NCBI RefSeq assembly: GCF_000004195.4
Contig: NC_030679.2
Span: 34,523,712-34,587,711, forward strand
DNA from: Xenopus tropicalis
Lineage: Eukaryota; Chordata; Amphibia; Anura; Pipidae
Direction: 5' to 3'
Length of the DNA: 64,000 nt
Part shown: positions 11,534-23,696 of the stretch, piece after piece
Layout: the number at the start of each line of letters is the position of its first letter
How positions within the stretch are numbered: position 1 is the first letter of the stretch
Notes under the pieces: model-generated
Databases searched by the model: none
What the model saw: only the letters and a program-made list of their open reading frames with translations
Told to the model about the DNA's origin: nothing
Translations under genes and position numbers: made by a program

Positions 11534-14500
11534 GTTAACTTGGATCAATGATTATTTGAATTATTTCTCATCTAACTTAAGGTTGGGTTTCCCAGCATAT
11601 TAAAATAATAACTTTTCAAAAATTAAGAAAAAAATTTCACTATTTCTATATGCTGTATAGTTTTTGGTTCATGCATAGTACTTTAGACACTGATGGAATT
11701 CCACCTATCAGTCGACTAAGCAAAAAATGATAAAAACTACATTTTCAGGAAAAATAAATCACTGTACAGCTAATAAAGAAAAGTGAAGAAAATATGAAGT
11801 TATAGAACTAAAAATTACATGCTTTTTAAAAGCAGCCATGTATTGGAAAGAAAAACAATCCCATATAGAGTTTCTGCTTATTTATGTCAGAGCACCATTA
11901 TGGCTCCTCCTGATTATACAGATAAATGTAAATATGGCTTTAAAAAAGCTTTCTGATTCACGTGTGATTCCATAAGCCTCTGGTTTGCACCACAATATTC
12001 ACTGAGAAGTTTTATTTAGGCATAAAGCTGATCTCATCAGAAGAACCAAACATCATTTCTCTGTAAAAAACAGAGACTTCAAAATAAAAGCTGTAACAAG
12101 AGTGACATTATTTTAAAAAAAAAAAACATATTTTACTGTTCATAAGCACATTTTAAACCACAAGAGGTCATTTACAAATGGAAGGCAGGGCTGTATTTAC
12201 AGTTTGTGCTGCCCTACGCCCCCAGCCTCTCAGGTTTGACATTGTTATTTGCTATGAACCTACAGTAAGGTCACCAGAGTGAAAACTGGGGATTGTTGGG
12301 GAAAAGAACTGTGGTGAAGCGCACCGCGGCACTTGAGAGACATGCCCCCAATAATACTTCAAATATATAAATGAACGCAGTGGCAATTTTATGTATAATA
12401 CCCCCAGAACGCATAGCAGGATGACACAGTGGCAATAATTGCTGTGCCTCTCTCTATCTCTTCCCTTATTCTTTCTGTCCTGACACTTATATTCTCTTCT
12501 CTCCTGTCTGCCCCAGATTTATAATGGTTATGATACCCTTACCCCAGCTCTGAACTAATCACCTCCATTAATTTGGCAGCCTCTCCTGTCCTGTAACATT
12601 CCTAGAAAGTTCAAAGATCAGACAGACCTCCCACACCATAAATTTCAATTTACTGCAGTTGTGTCAGTTTCTCCCTTTAAAAAATATACAGCTTAGCAGC
12701 TTAACTTTGGTGCAGCATCAGTGGCTCAGTGGGTGATTGCTTCCTTCTCCCGGCTCAGACTGGTGCTACATGCCTGTGTACACCTGTACGTCCTTCTCTG
12801 TCTTTTACAGGAGACGAGGGACAGATGTCCTGTAGCTCAGGCCTTTGCCAGGAGAGAGAAACAACAGGTAAGAATTTACTGCCCAAAGCTGCCCATCTAA
12901 CCACTAATGCTGCGATCCCCTGACGTTTTTTATTTGACATTCCAGCACTGTGAAACAAATAATACTAAAAAAATAAATAAATAATTAAATAAATCGGGGA
13001 ATAGAATTTTGCTTGCGCAAACTCCACCACCTCCCCCGGTCTGCCACCATTTTTACCTATAAAGCCAGCAGGGCAGGCTACACTTGAAAAAAGAAACTAC
13101 ATGCGCTGCCGCCCTAGCCAGCGCCCTCAAGTGCCTTATACTAGATTTAGTCTGCCATATTTTGCACTTTGCACCCTGCCTACTAGCCATTTCTGAGTGC
13201 AGAGACCTGCAGCCACACTGTCTGGGTTTGGCAGTGTGGCAGTCATGAAGGGTGATATATAGGTGTACTCCCTTTTATTCTGAATGGACCTGGGACTCAT
13301 GCTCCCCTTAGTTATCTTGCCCAGGGTGTTAGTAACTGACCCCTATAGAATATATGAAATGCACAGTTACCGAATAAGAAATATACCATAAAGAAAAAAG
13401 GATATCCATTCCAAAAATATTTTATAGACTAATGTGTAGTATGGCTGAACAAAAGTCACTGGGAGTATAAGCATATATGGATACACTGGCGGGAAAGTAG
13501 TTTGCAGTATTATTCAAAGGCACCTTTATGCAGAAACCGAATTAGCTGTACTTTCAGATTACAATACGTTATTTAAAGAGTGGGGTTCCAGAGATAAGGA
13601 TGTAACATTTTTTGAAGAAAAAGGAGCCCCTTACATGACTATTGATCTCATAGGGTGTGATAGGCTTACTACATACCTAGATGACGGGAAGTAGAGGACT
13701 TTAAAGGTAAGTAAAGGAATTTTATATCTATTGGGCAGAAAATCTGGTTATAAATAGACTTACATTTTTCTCAGACAATATTCTTGTCTCTCATACAGTA
13801 TGGGAGTTTGATTTGCTATATTAAGCATTTGTTAGGCATAATAAAAAGCACATTCTGCATTCTGTTTTTTGCTACATTTATATGTGTGCTTGTATTGCGA
13901 GATTTGCATTTATGATTTTAGTCTACATCGTAGGTACAATGCCACATTCCCTTACATGTAATATAAATTAGGTCACTTATGTAACATCATGGATAGCAGC
14001 CTCACAAGAATGCATTGGGAACCCTTTAGGATTTTTACCTGGGAGCCTTCTGGGAAATCAGGCATCGGCATAACCTCAACCCAGATACAGGGGTGGTTTC
14101 ACACAGACTCAGATGGGATATTAATACTTCACTAACTACTGTTGGATATATATTTAGATTTTTACACACTATTGCTCATAAACCAGAAGTCCTAAAAAAA
14201 CTAGAATGTTCCCACACCTGCATGGACATTATCTTGAGGAAGGCACCTCTATTCTATTCAGACTACCTGCTGCTATTGCTTAGATTAATATAACAGATGG
14301 ACAGCTAAATGTTTGTTGCAAATGATATAAATAAATGTAAGCATTTTGCGAGATGAGTGTGTGTGTGTATTTGAGCTGTATATAGATTGTGTAGGCCCCT
14401 GAAGGAGCAAAGTAAGTGTGCAACTTCCTATCTCTCTACACATGCGTTACCTTTACTCCTGTGCCTCGCAGGCTCCAGTTTGACAGTAAGAGGGAATCAG

Positions 14501-15255
14501 CAATTGGGCATTAGTCACTAGCAGTTGTGGTAAAAAATAATTGGGATCACGTGGAGCTCTTGCAAATATGAACTTAATTTATTGAACTCTAAACAATTGT
14601 CATTCATCCACATTGGTGAATAATCTCAAAATAGATCTCAGGTCTCAGATGTCTGTACTCCTTTACCCAGGGTGACTCCTTCCTGCTGCTTCCTATCTAC
14701 CCTAAGCTTTCACTCTGAGGTCCCTGAAGACTGCGGTCAAATTCCATTGGTGGGGTCTAGTACTGCCTGTCTAGATAACCCTATCTTACTACCCGCTCCT
14801 AGTGTGGCTATAACAAATGCTAACCGCAGCTAACTATCCTATGATACATCCTGTAGCCACCTCTCAGTGAGATGAAGTCCTAGGGAAGACCCTGAGCACA
14901 AACAAGCTTTCATACACTAACATACTGCCACGTAGTGGGCATTTCTAAGACTACCAATCAATTAGTTTTGCAAAGAATTAAGAAGTGTTTCTCACCTGTA
15001 GGGTTTAGGACCACCTTAGGTGTCTACTCTAAATTAAGGTCCACTTAGCTGGCCAAGATTCCAATAAACTGTCTAAAGGGGAACTAAATTTGAGGGTCCT
15101 TACATATATATGGTGGGGGAATCACTCTGTTAGTAGTTAAAGTCTCGCCTTTGCCATAGACAAAAGACAGGGACCAAAGTTCCACTTTTAATGTGCATGT
15201 GTTTTATTCACAGTGTGCCATCATACAGGCAAAACTAAAGTTCGCTTGTCTTCAG
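11534..15255. other. No confident gene; unique and unclassified repeat-like sequence
   Basis: Contents: A-rich tracts near 12115 and 12965-12990; a possible micro-exon at 12811-12867 (separate entry); and stretches at about 14540-14600 and 15170-15220 with 'aataaa'-type signals on the minus strand that could be old LTR debris, without definable ends. A (TG)n tract lies near 14357. Nothing else is supported. Confidence 0.4.
12811..12867 (+). other. Candidate 57-nt exon between consensus splice sites (weak)
   Basis: A pyrimidine-rich acceptor 'ttctctgtcttttacag' ends at 12810 and a consensus donor 'cag|gtaaga' follows 12867. The 57 bases between are open in two of the three frames and divisible by three. 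I recognise no domain. Splice-like pairs occur by chance in this much DNA, so this is only a pointer. Confidence 0.12.
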
Positions 15256-15257
15256 TA

Positions 15258-15592
15258 CAGGTATAGGACCCGTTATCCAGAATGCTCGGGACCAAGGGTA
15301 TTCCGGATAAGGGGTCTTTCCATAATTTGGATCTCCATACCTTAAGTCTATTAAAAAATCAATAAAACATTAATTAAACCCCATAGGATTGTTTTCCATC
15401 CAATAAGGATTATTTATATCTTAGTTGGGATCAATTACAAGGTACTGTTTTATTACTACAGGAAAAGGAAATCAGTTTTAAAATTCTATAGTATTTGTTT
15501 AAAATGGAGTCTATGGGAGACGGACTTTCATAATTCGGAACTTTCTGGATAACGGGTTTCCGGATAAGGGATCCCATACCTGTATAAGCAAA
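15258..15592 (+). repeat. TA-flanked mariner-type MITE, complete
   Basis: Begins 'caggtataggacccgtta' and ends 'gggatcccatacctg', inside TA at 15256-15257 and 15593-15594. Central landmarks 'atatcttagttgggatca' and 'caaggtactgttttatta' identify all copies of this family in the window (25161, 25497, 32250, 50815, 50994). Non-autonomous. Confidence 0.85.
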
Positions 15593-15639
15593 TAACAAGC
15601 AGCCTAGATATTATAGAATTCTGATAGCAAACACCATCT

Positions 15640-15875
15640 TAAACCTGTTGAGATCATTTAGAAGTCAGATGTCTTCTACAACTGTCCTGTACAACTTCCT
15701 TTGCTTCATGCTTTTGTGCGACAATATGAAAAACTTGCAGTTTTCGCATTTTCTGCATGTTTTTTCATTTCTGCTTTTTCAATTTGCATCTTTTGATAAA
15801 TGACTGACATTTGTGAAAAAGAGTTTATTCTTGGTCTCAAAAACTACGAAAATGAGAACGTTGATAAGTGGGCCT
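15640..15875 (+). repeat. Diverged MITE-like repeat, related to about 17880-18115
   Basis: Shares blocks with 17880-18115: 'gttgagatcat', 'ctttgcttcatg', 'atcttttgataaatga'. It ends near 'gttgataagtgggcc', similar to the 'gataaatgtgcccc' termini. Ends are uncertain. Confidence 0.4.
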
Positions 15876-16343
15876 TTAAGTACAGCATTTACCAGGGTAT
15901 AACAAATTCTATTTAATAGAAGAGATTTGCTCATGGAATACACCAGACTGGACCATGAATGCCATAAAGAATTATCTAATGAAAATTTCTGTTCAGGTTC
16001 TTATGAAATGTCTTTAGAAAAGCAAGAAACTTCACTACTGGCAAATTTGCAGCTAAATTTGTTAATTCGCCTGTCAAAAAGGTCTTTTTGCGAATTTGCA
16101 AGTATTCGCCTAGGGAGTGCAACCAGGAGAAGCAATTAGGATCACATCTCATGCTTGCACTGACTGCCATTTCTGTCCCTAAAGCCTGTGCTACTGCTTG
16201 GCACAGGTATTGAGGTCAAAAATAGCAGCAATGCTTGGGCAGTGTGATCTCCTGCTCTGTATAGGCATTGCAGACAGAAATGACAGCCAGCGGAAGCAGG
16301 AGTCGAGATCAAACTCTGTGGGTAGTGCAGAGTAAATCTGTCC

Positions 16344-16621
16344 CAGAGTCAGACTAGGCAGCCGGAACCCCGGGAAAATACACGGTGGGCCCCAGGCCAG
16401 ACCCAACCCTATTGCTACTTCCTCTGGCCTCCGATGTCCTCCCCTGATGCATTTCACATACGCGTTCAGGGGAGGACATTGGACAGGGGCCCCTGCTGGG
16501 GGGTTTAGGGGTGCACGGCAGGAGCCCCTGTGGGGTACGTGGCTGGAGGAGGCACCTTGGGGAGTGCGGGGCCCCTGGGGCAGCAGCCCCGGTGAGCTCT
16601 GAACCCCCCAGTTCGACCCTG
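16344..16621. repeat. hAT MITE inserted into a 'gtgatgag' MITE
   Basis: The 278-bp GC-rich element starts 'cagagtcagactagg' and ends 'cagttcgaccctg'. An exact 8-bp duplication 'atctgtcc' flanks it (16336-16343 and 16622-16629). That octamer is itself part of the 'aaatctgtcccgtttcgc' start of the 'gtgatgag' MITE, which resumes after 16621. The large minus-strand frame here is non-coding. Confidence 0.85.
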
Positions 16622-16692
16622 ATCTGTCCCGTTTCGCTTTGCCGAAAATTTGTGAAACTGCTGAAAAATTCTCAAAATGGCAAAAAATTTGT
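16622..16692 (+). repeat. Continuation of the interrupted outer 'gtgatgag' MITE
   Basis: 'ctgtcccgtttcgctttgcc' and following bases are the family's left-end sequence, cut off from its first bases by the hAT insertion and broken off again at 16693 where a second, complete copy begins. Confidence 0.65.
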
Positions 16693-16945
16693 AAGTGATG
16701 AGCAAATCTGTCCCATTTCGCTGTAAATTTCAAGAAAATTTGCAGAACAGCGAGAAATCCACGAAATGCAGTTGTCTCGCAACTTTTTTTCCACCCGCGT
16801 CTTTTTGACACAGCTGTGACTTATTTTGACGCACAACAAATTTTTTCACTGCAAATTTTCGCAGAAGTTTTGCGAAACAATTCGCAAATGGCAAAATGCA
16901 GAATGCCGTGAATCCATGCCTGCCGAAAAAGTTCGCTCATCACTA
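16693..16945 (+). repeat. 'gtgatgag' MITE, complete copy
   Basis: Inverted termini 'agtgatgagcaaatc' and 'gttcgctcatcacta'. The interior has the family's alternating 'gcgaaac'/'ttttgacgca' blocks and 'gaatccatgcctgccg'. This is the best reference copy in the window. Confidence 0.8.
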
Positions 16946-18200
16946 CCTTTTTTATGTCCTTGTGATAATTTTTACGGAAGCAACTTTTTTCTCACACCAA
17001 ATACTATAAAGTCAATGGGTGTTTTATCTCTGGGAATTTTTAGTGCCCACTAAAATGACAGACAAGGTAAGCAGATGACACAGTTGGATTGTATCTCCTG
17101 CTTGCCCTGGCTGTCAAAAGAAATAACAAAAGAATTTGCCATCTCACACACTCACAGGCAGAGCAAATCTGATGAGAAATGTCCTGAATTTGCTTATTAT
17201 CCAGTACCCCCAAGTGCAATGTAATAAATAGTAATATACCTGCCAATTAGCATATATATCATTTCAGTTTCTGATAGACTGTGCATGAATAGGGATGAGA
17301 GAATGTTTTCATACAGTTTTGCAGTGAAATTAGTGTTTTTACCAGCTGCGAAAATGTTGTGTATCCACACTAAAATGTTGCTGTATTTTGTCTTGGCAGA
17401 CAAAAAAACACAGGGTAACATAGGAGACTTTTGGGAGATACAGGCTGTGTCATAGCATAGTTTGGATTGGTTCCCTACTAATAGGTGTGCCTGTAGATCC
17501 GCATAAGCTGCCAACATGCTGCCCTCTATATAGCACAGCCATTTGCATTTCACCCACCCACTCTGTGCTTATCTCTTTGGCATTGGAGGTGGTCATGGGG
17601 GAACTGCATTATTGATGCAGAGAGTACTATTGCATACGCTGCACTATAAGAGCTGAATTTCCATTGTAAAAGACAGAAATGCAACTCTTAAAATTATATT
17701 CAGTTTTTTTTCATGATTTGTATTTTTCTTGCGCCAAAAAACAAATGGCCTGTCTTTTGGATTTTCAGAGTGGCCCCCTTTTTTCCTTTTTTGTTCCTGT
17801 GCCAAAAAAACAATTTAGTCATGGAAAAAAAAAAAAAAAATTTGCAATTTTTTAAAGAAAAAATACGCAATATGCAAAAGCTGTTGAGATCATGTAGATT
17901 GTAGACAATAACAGGTGTCCTTTTTACAACTGGAAGATCTTTCTTTGCTTCATGGTTTTAGAGGTTTTCAATTTGTGCGCCTACGAAAAAGTCCCAGTTT
18001 TCACATTTTTTTCTTTATCTTTTTTTAATTCAGACTTCAATTTGGATCTTTTGATAAATGACAACATTTTTAGACGTTTTGGTGGAAATGAGTTTAGTCG
18101 TGGTTTCAAAAAAACTCTAAAACCAAACAAATTCTGTGAATACATGCTATATTTATGCGTAAATATTTCTCTTAGAAGTCTCCATACAGTAAAGAAGCAG
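16946..18200. other. No gene seen; A/T-rich with a diverged repeat at the end
   Basis: 17880-18115 is a diverged relative of 15640-15875. An A run of 16 lies near 17825. Reading frames are short and low-complexity. Confidence 0.4.
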
Positions 18201-18558
18201 AAACTGCCATGGTCCTGGTCACAGCCTATAACAGCCACGTTTTGCTTCGGGTGGAGCACTCAGATGCTGCCAGGTCTTACAGTGAGAGGACCAAGGCAAA
18301 GGGAACCAGATCATTTTAAGAGGACTGAAGGAGCTTACTAGAGTCAAAGTCAGGCAGGCCAGGTCAAAACCAGAACAGAAGCGCAGTACAGAATCAGGAT
18401 CCAAAAGAGAAGTCAAACAGGCAAGGGGTCAGTCCAGGCAGAGTTCACTCAAAGTCGGGATACAGGCAAGGATCAGAACCAAATACACAAAATCACGGCA
18501 CACCCAGGAACTTTGCTAGAAAGACCTATAACAGGCCATGACTGAGTGCAGAGGGCTA
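18201..18558. repeat. Possible retroelement fragment interrupted by MITEs
   Basis: Purine-rich sequence of the type 'gtcaaagtcaggcaggcc', 'caggcaaggatcagaacc' recalls Xenopus LTR-retroelement flanks from memory. Similar-looking sequence ('ttatataggcaggttgatt') resumes after the paired MITEs at 19024-19150. No ends or coding parts can be fixed. Confidence 0.3.
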
Positions 18559-18844
18559 GGCTGATGTCAGATGTGGCATATGGCGTATATTTTCGGCAAG
18601 AGGAAAAACGCTTGCCCAAAATACCGCCTCCTACCTGTTCCTGCACCAGAAAAAGCACTTGCTGAAAATACCGCCCTAGGCCTCCTACATGTGCCTGCAC
18701 CTAAATGAATGGAATACACTGCGAGTCTTAGCATTGCCTGCACCCGAGCATATCTCATTCATTCAGGTGCGGCGTAGGGTGGTATTTTCAGCAAGCACTT
18801 TTCCGCTTGCCGAAAATATCCGCCCTACGCCTCATCTGGCATTA
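18559..18844. repeat. Harbinger-like MITE, diverged, right end overrun
   Basis: Starts 'ggctgatgtcagatgtggc' and ends near 'gcctcatctggcatta', where the second copy of the same family begins. Inner blocks 'cggcaagcggaaaa' / 'cgcttgccgaaaat' are shared with the neighbour. Confidence 0.6.
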
Positions 18845-19020
18845 GGCTAATACCACACGAGGCGTAGGGCTGAAATTTTCGGCAAGCGGAAAAACGCTTG
18901 CCGAAAATTCAGCCCTACGCCTGGTACTTGTGCCTGCACCCGAATGAATGGAATACGCTCGGGTGCAAGCACATGTAGCCGATATAAAATTTCAGCCCTA
19001 CGCCTCGTGTGGCATCAGCC
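18845..19020. repeat. Harbinger-like MITE with TTA target duplication
   Basis: The 176-bp element has inverted ends 'ggctaataccacacgagg' and 'cctcgtgtggcatcagcc', extended inward by 'cgtagggctgaaatttt' on both sides. TTA flanks it at 18842-18844 and 19021-19023, the PIF/Harbinger signature. Confidence 0.78.
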
Positions 19021-19023
19021 TTA

Positions 19024-21204
19024 GCCTTATATAGGCAGGTTGATTGTTAACACACAGCACCTGTGACCAGATTAACAACAGGTGAAACTAACCATACCTA
19101 CATGTATATACAAGGGTAACATAGCATGGAACCAGGACCCTAACTGTCTGCTCAAATAGAGTGGTGGTAAAAGATACCGCACAGCAATTTGCAGGTCATT
19201 GTTTCAATTCCAGGCAGGATGTTACAAATACTAGTTCGTCCTTTTTTTTTTTTTTTTTTTTTTGTCATTTTGGCTTCAGCGTTAAAACCTTCCTATTAGC
19301 AAAGGAACCACTAGGTGGTGCGGCAAATTATCACTCAATTAAACTTGCTTTCCTGGTGGAAACTGATTTCTAGAAGGGAAAGAAACTATTGATGTTTAAA
19401 ATATTTGCTTCATTGTGTTGTGTTTCAGTTTGTGGGAACAGACCTGCTTCAAACACAGAACCTACATAAATACAAAATAAGAAGCATGTTTCTCCTTTCA
19501 TATTTATAAGAATTTTGATGCTTTTAAGTAGCAGTATAAAATAACATCTACATAGCTTCCATTTTTCCAGAACATAAAGCTGCAATGATTTGGCAATAAC
19601 TATGGCATAAAAAGAATATTTCTGGTCATTTTTTGTTGACTCTTGAGACTCGTCATTTAAATTTGTCAATTAAGTGTGGGCAATTACTTGATTACAAGCA
19701 AGATAATCATTTCCATGGTATGTTTGTATGTATGCATGACCTTGCAGAGGCAGTAATTACATTCAGAAATGAGTTTTATGAGTAGAGGGCATAAAGCTAG
19801 CCGGAGACTTAAGATTGTGAGCAGTGCAAATGCATTTAGGGAAAAGCTTGTGTTTCTGTGTGTCTCCATCACTGCATGAAAATCAGTGGAAATAAGAGGA
19901 TGAGTCTTAAGACATGTTTAATTGTTATCACTATACACTACATCTATTTTATTATTATATATGGCTTCATGCTCTGTATATACCGCGCATTTCATAAATT
20001 GTTTTCTGTATTTATGAATGTAAGCTAAATCCTTGCAAATGAATCTCCGCATTATGCTGCTGCTTTTGTGGAATACGGTGCTTTGATTTGTGACAATATT
20101 TACTTGACTGCTTCTTATATGAGAACGTTAGTGTCAACACAAAGGAAAGTGATGCTATAGCGCGCTAATGTTCTACTTGACGAATGCCAAGCATTCAGAC
20201 GCTCTTCACTGTGCGCTGGAAACGAAACCCCAGTGCCGTCAATTTCCATAATATACACAAATTGAATAGCATAAATAATATATGCATCATTTATGCATGT
20301 AAAGAAAGTAATATCATTTTCAAGATTTTTTTTTTCTCTTGATGCAAATCCGAGATAGAAAATTAAATCTCTCTCCTTCACTTGTTTGACTGTTTTGTCA
20401 GTTTTGTCTAAAAGACTTTTTTTTTTATATCCCTTAGGAAATAGCATCTCAAACTTGCCTTTCTACTGACAGCGGTAAAAATTCCTGAAAAACATCAAGT
20501 AGTATTGATGAGGGTTTTTTTAATATTGGTTTAATAGAGAAAATGAGAAGTGAATTATAGACCTGGAACTGCCGGATACATTTGTTATAGATTTGATCAA
20601 TGTTGGAAAGGAAAGGATGGTAACAAGTAGAACTCACAGTAATATTGGCAACTTCATCAGGTTTAACAAACACAAAATAGGAAACTTTATGAAACTTTAT
20701 GAGCATCCGACAAAGGCAGTTCTAGTTTATTTTAGGTATCTAGCAATTTACATATTGGAAAATTGCTGACCATTTGAATTTCTTAAAGAAAAGCTTGAAA
20801 TCTCTTGGGGGGGAATCAAAGGTTAGGCACTCCCCAGTGGATGTATTCACTTACCTGATACCCCAGGCTGGTGCTCTTGTTAGAAAACTGCCCTGGCCTG
20901 GGGTACTTTAAAGAGCACCATGGTCGGAATCCTTTTCTTTCTTCTTCTTTCTTTGCACGGGTGCAAATCCAGGGTAGCGAGGAAAAACAGAGTGGAAGGA
21001 GTGGATTGCTACTGTGGTGCTTGCTAAGAGTAATAGCTTTCTGCTAACAGGAACACCAGCCTGGGGTATCAGGTAAGTGACTACAATAACTGCAGGGGAA
21101 GGCAATTTCTGATACTTTCATCATTCAAATGTTTTCAAGGCACCAATGGAAATGTATTTTCTGATGTTTTGTGACCTGCACTGGAAGAGATAAATCATGG
21201 ACAC
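19024..21204. other. No gene seen; T run, candidate conserved segment and a partial palindrome
   Basis: A T run of about 23 lies near 19240. 20020-20460 is repeat-free and looks like a candidate conserved non-coding element. 20848-21080 is bounded by 'tcacttacctgatacccc' and its inverse 'ggggtatcaggtaagtga', probably a T2-related palindromic MITE remnant. Confidence 0.4.
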
Positions 21205-21207
21205 ATT

Positions 21208-22297
21208 GGGGCATATACGATAATTTCCGTTGATCGCAAATATCACGAAAATGCTTACAAAAAATTGTATTAGTCACGATAATATCATATTGGCGATCCG
21301 AAAGTCACAAAATTTTCCTATCCGAACGATCGTAAACGCAGTGAAAACCTTTCTGACTTTGATCCTTCTGTGCATGATTTTGGAAGCCTCCCATAGGAAT
21401 CAATGGCACTCTGCAGCTCCAACCCGGCCCAAGGAAAGTCTCCCATAGGGCTCAATGGCACTCTGTAGCTCCAACCTGGCCCAAGGAAAGTCTCCCATAG
21501 GGCTCAATGGCACTCTGCAGCTCCAACCCGGCCCAAGGAAAGTCTCCCATAGGGCTCAATGGCACTCTGTAGCTCCAACCTGGCCCAAGGAAAGCCTCCC
21601 ATAGGGCTCAATGGAACTCTGCAGCTCCAACCTGGCCCAAGGAAAGTCTCCCATAGGGCTCAATGGCACTCTGCAGCTCCAACCCGGCCCAAGGAAAGTC
21701 TCCCATAGGGCTCAATGGCACTCTGCAGCTCCAACCCGGCCCAAGGAAAGTCACCCATAGGGCTCAATGGCACTCTGCAGCTCCAACCTGGCCCAAGGAA
21801 AGTCTCCCACAGGGCTCAATGGAACTCTGCAGCTCCAACCCGGCCCAAGGAAAGTCTCCCATAGGGCTCAATGGCACTCTGCAGCTCCAACCTGGCCAAA
21901 GGAAAGTCTCCCATAGGGCTCAATGGCACTCTGCAGCTCCAACCCGGCCCAAGGAAAGTCTCCCATAGGGCTCAATGGCACTCTGCAGCTCCAACCCGGC
22001 CCAAGGAAAGTCTCCCATAGGACTCAATGGCACTCTGCAGCTCCAACCCGGCCCAAGGAAAGTCTCCCATAGGGCTCAATGGCACTCTGCAGCTCCAACC
22101 TGGCCCAAGGAAAGTCACTATACCGAAGCTTGAATGAATCCGAAACTTTCGTACTTGTTGCGACAAATATGATTTGGTCACGCTTTTTGTCGCAAAGTAC
22201 GAAAAAGTCGCAGAAAAAATGCAAAAGTTGTAACCTTTAAAAAAAAAATAAAAAATGTTTGTATTTCGGACCTGTCGTACTTTGATAAATGTGCCCC
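21208..22297 (+). repeat. 'gataaatgtgcccc' MITE enlarged by a 52-bp minisatellite
   Basis: The element is bounded by 'ggggcatatacgataa' and 'tttgataaatgtgcccc' with 'att' on both sides. Its left part (21220-21330) matches 1190-1310 of the copy at 1136. The middle is replaced or extended by 14 tandem units (21389-22116), then the typical right end with 'acgaaaaagtcgcag' follows. Confidence 0.8.
21389..22116 (+). repeat. Minisatellite, 14 units of 52 bp
   Basis: Units begin 'tcccatagggctcaatgg' at 21389 and recur every 52 bases without an indel to 22065. Differences are scattered single substitutions (for example 'aacccgg'/'aacctgg'). Because 52 is not a multiple of three, long open frames (such as 21663-21968) cycle through three units and are artefacts. 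Confidence 0.97.
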
Positions 22298-23539
22298 ATT
22301 GTGTTGTTGTCTGCATGTTTTGAAGCTCCATGGAAGGTGGACAAAGCTCTTGATATCGTCCCCTTTCAAAGTCAATGGGAATCAGTGCCAGGCCCTGTCA
22401 ACTGACTGACATATATTACTTAAAGCTACACAGTGCTGCATCAAAATCACCTGCTAGAACCCCCAACAGGAATATCATGAGGGATAGTCCCAGATCTTTA
22501 TGCACTTGACTTATTGAAAGAGACATCTAGTAAGGATACATGATTTTTCGAAAGGCAGCAACGGAACAGAATTTAGTGGGCTACTCTTCTTATTACGTTG
22601 GCACTAAAATGCTATTTGCATTTCATATGTGTGACCATATTAGATGAATAGCTTAGAAATGTTCTTCCTACCCCCTTCCTCTCTCATTCCTTTTCTCTCT
22701 GTTCAAATTTCAATCCTCTATAACAATCTCAAGTCTAAACGCATCTCAACACTGACAATGATTCGACTTTTTTTGAGGAGAAAAAAAGCTGCTGAAACCA
22801 AAAATAGTATGACAGAAGACACAAGAAGATGGCCTATTCAATATGTGGATCTTTTCCATGCATAAAACATACATACAGATATACAACCAGCAGTAGGGGG
22901 TAACTGCTTTAATTTCAGAAGTCGTAGCTGTCTCGTCAATCATTTGGCTTCCCTAGGGTTCAACACCCTCCATTTTCTATCTGCAGCTGAAATTGGCTGT
23001 CACAAGTATATGTTACTAGAGCGCATATAGTAAAGGATATCAGACATATATCTGGGTGCTTTTGATGCATTTGGAAAAGCAAGAACTATTTTTCTATATT
23101 GTTTTGCATCAAATAATTCTCTATACTAATTTATTCTATACAAATGTGTAAGTTTTATTTAAGATGATGTCGGTGCTACTAATAAATAAGATAAAGATGA
23201 TAAAGGTGTAGAAATAGACAATATTTCTAGCTTTAACTGTTATTGTTTAGTGAAGGGTTTCTTGCTAAACATGGGCAAACACATGGATGTGACGGGGGTT
23301 GAATGGCTCACAAGGGTTTAATGGTCATGCATAAGTAATGTAGCATAAGCCAAACTGATGAAAAATTTAGAGATAAAACAAAAAAAGGTTAAACAAAACA
23401 GATTAACCTGACAAATTATTCATTAATAACTTTAGATAGTTGTTATTTTCCCTTCTTTCATGTTTGGCTTCTGGGGTAATAGTTAGATAATATACCTATA
23501 GTACAGGCTACTCAAAAATAAGTTTCTAGTGAGCTGGAT

Positions 23540-23696
23540 AGTGATTAGTGATTTTTTTTTGCCAGGTTTTACCATGAAAAATACCCATAGATTCCAATGG
23601 TTGCAAAAAAAAGTTGCAGGGAAAAAACGTCCATTGACTGCAATGTGTTTTGCAAATTTTTTAGAAAAGCATAACGGACAGATTCGCTCATCACTA
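23540..23696 (+). repeat. Short 'gtgatgag'-type MITE
   Basis: Ends 'agtgattagtgat' and 'cagattcgctcatcacta' are inverted. The interior has 'tacccatagattccaatgg' and its imperfect inverse 'cgtccattgactgcaatg', so the copy is nearly a hairpin. Confidence 0.65.

Noticed and set aside
16191..16811. 206-codon minus-strand frame as a gene
   Set aside because: It spans a GC-rich hAT MITE and parts of two 'gtgatgag' MITEs. No domain is present, and composition explains the lack of stops.
19155..19245. tRNA-derived SINE before the long T run
   Set aside because: 'gtttcaattcc' loosely resembles a B box, but no acceptable A box or cloverleaf could be built and no flanking duplication was seen.
21389..22116. 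CRISPR-like array
   Set aside because: Units are contiguous with no unique spacers, and the context is a vertebrate MITE.
21663..22331. Frames on both strands with 'NGTLQLQPG' / 'LELQSAIE' repeats
   Set aside because: These are shadows of the 52-bp array; three units make one 52-codon cycle.
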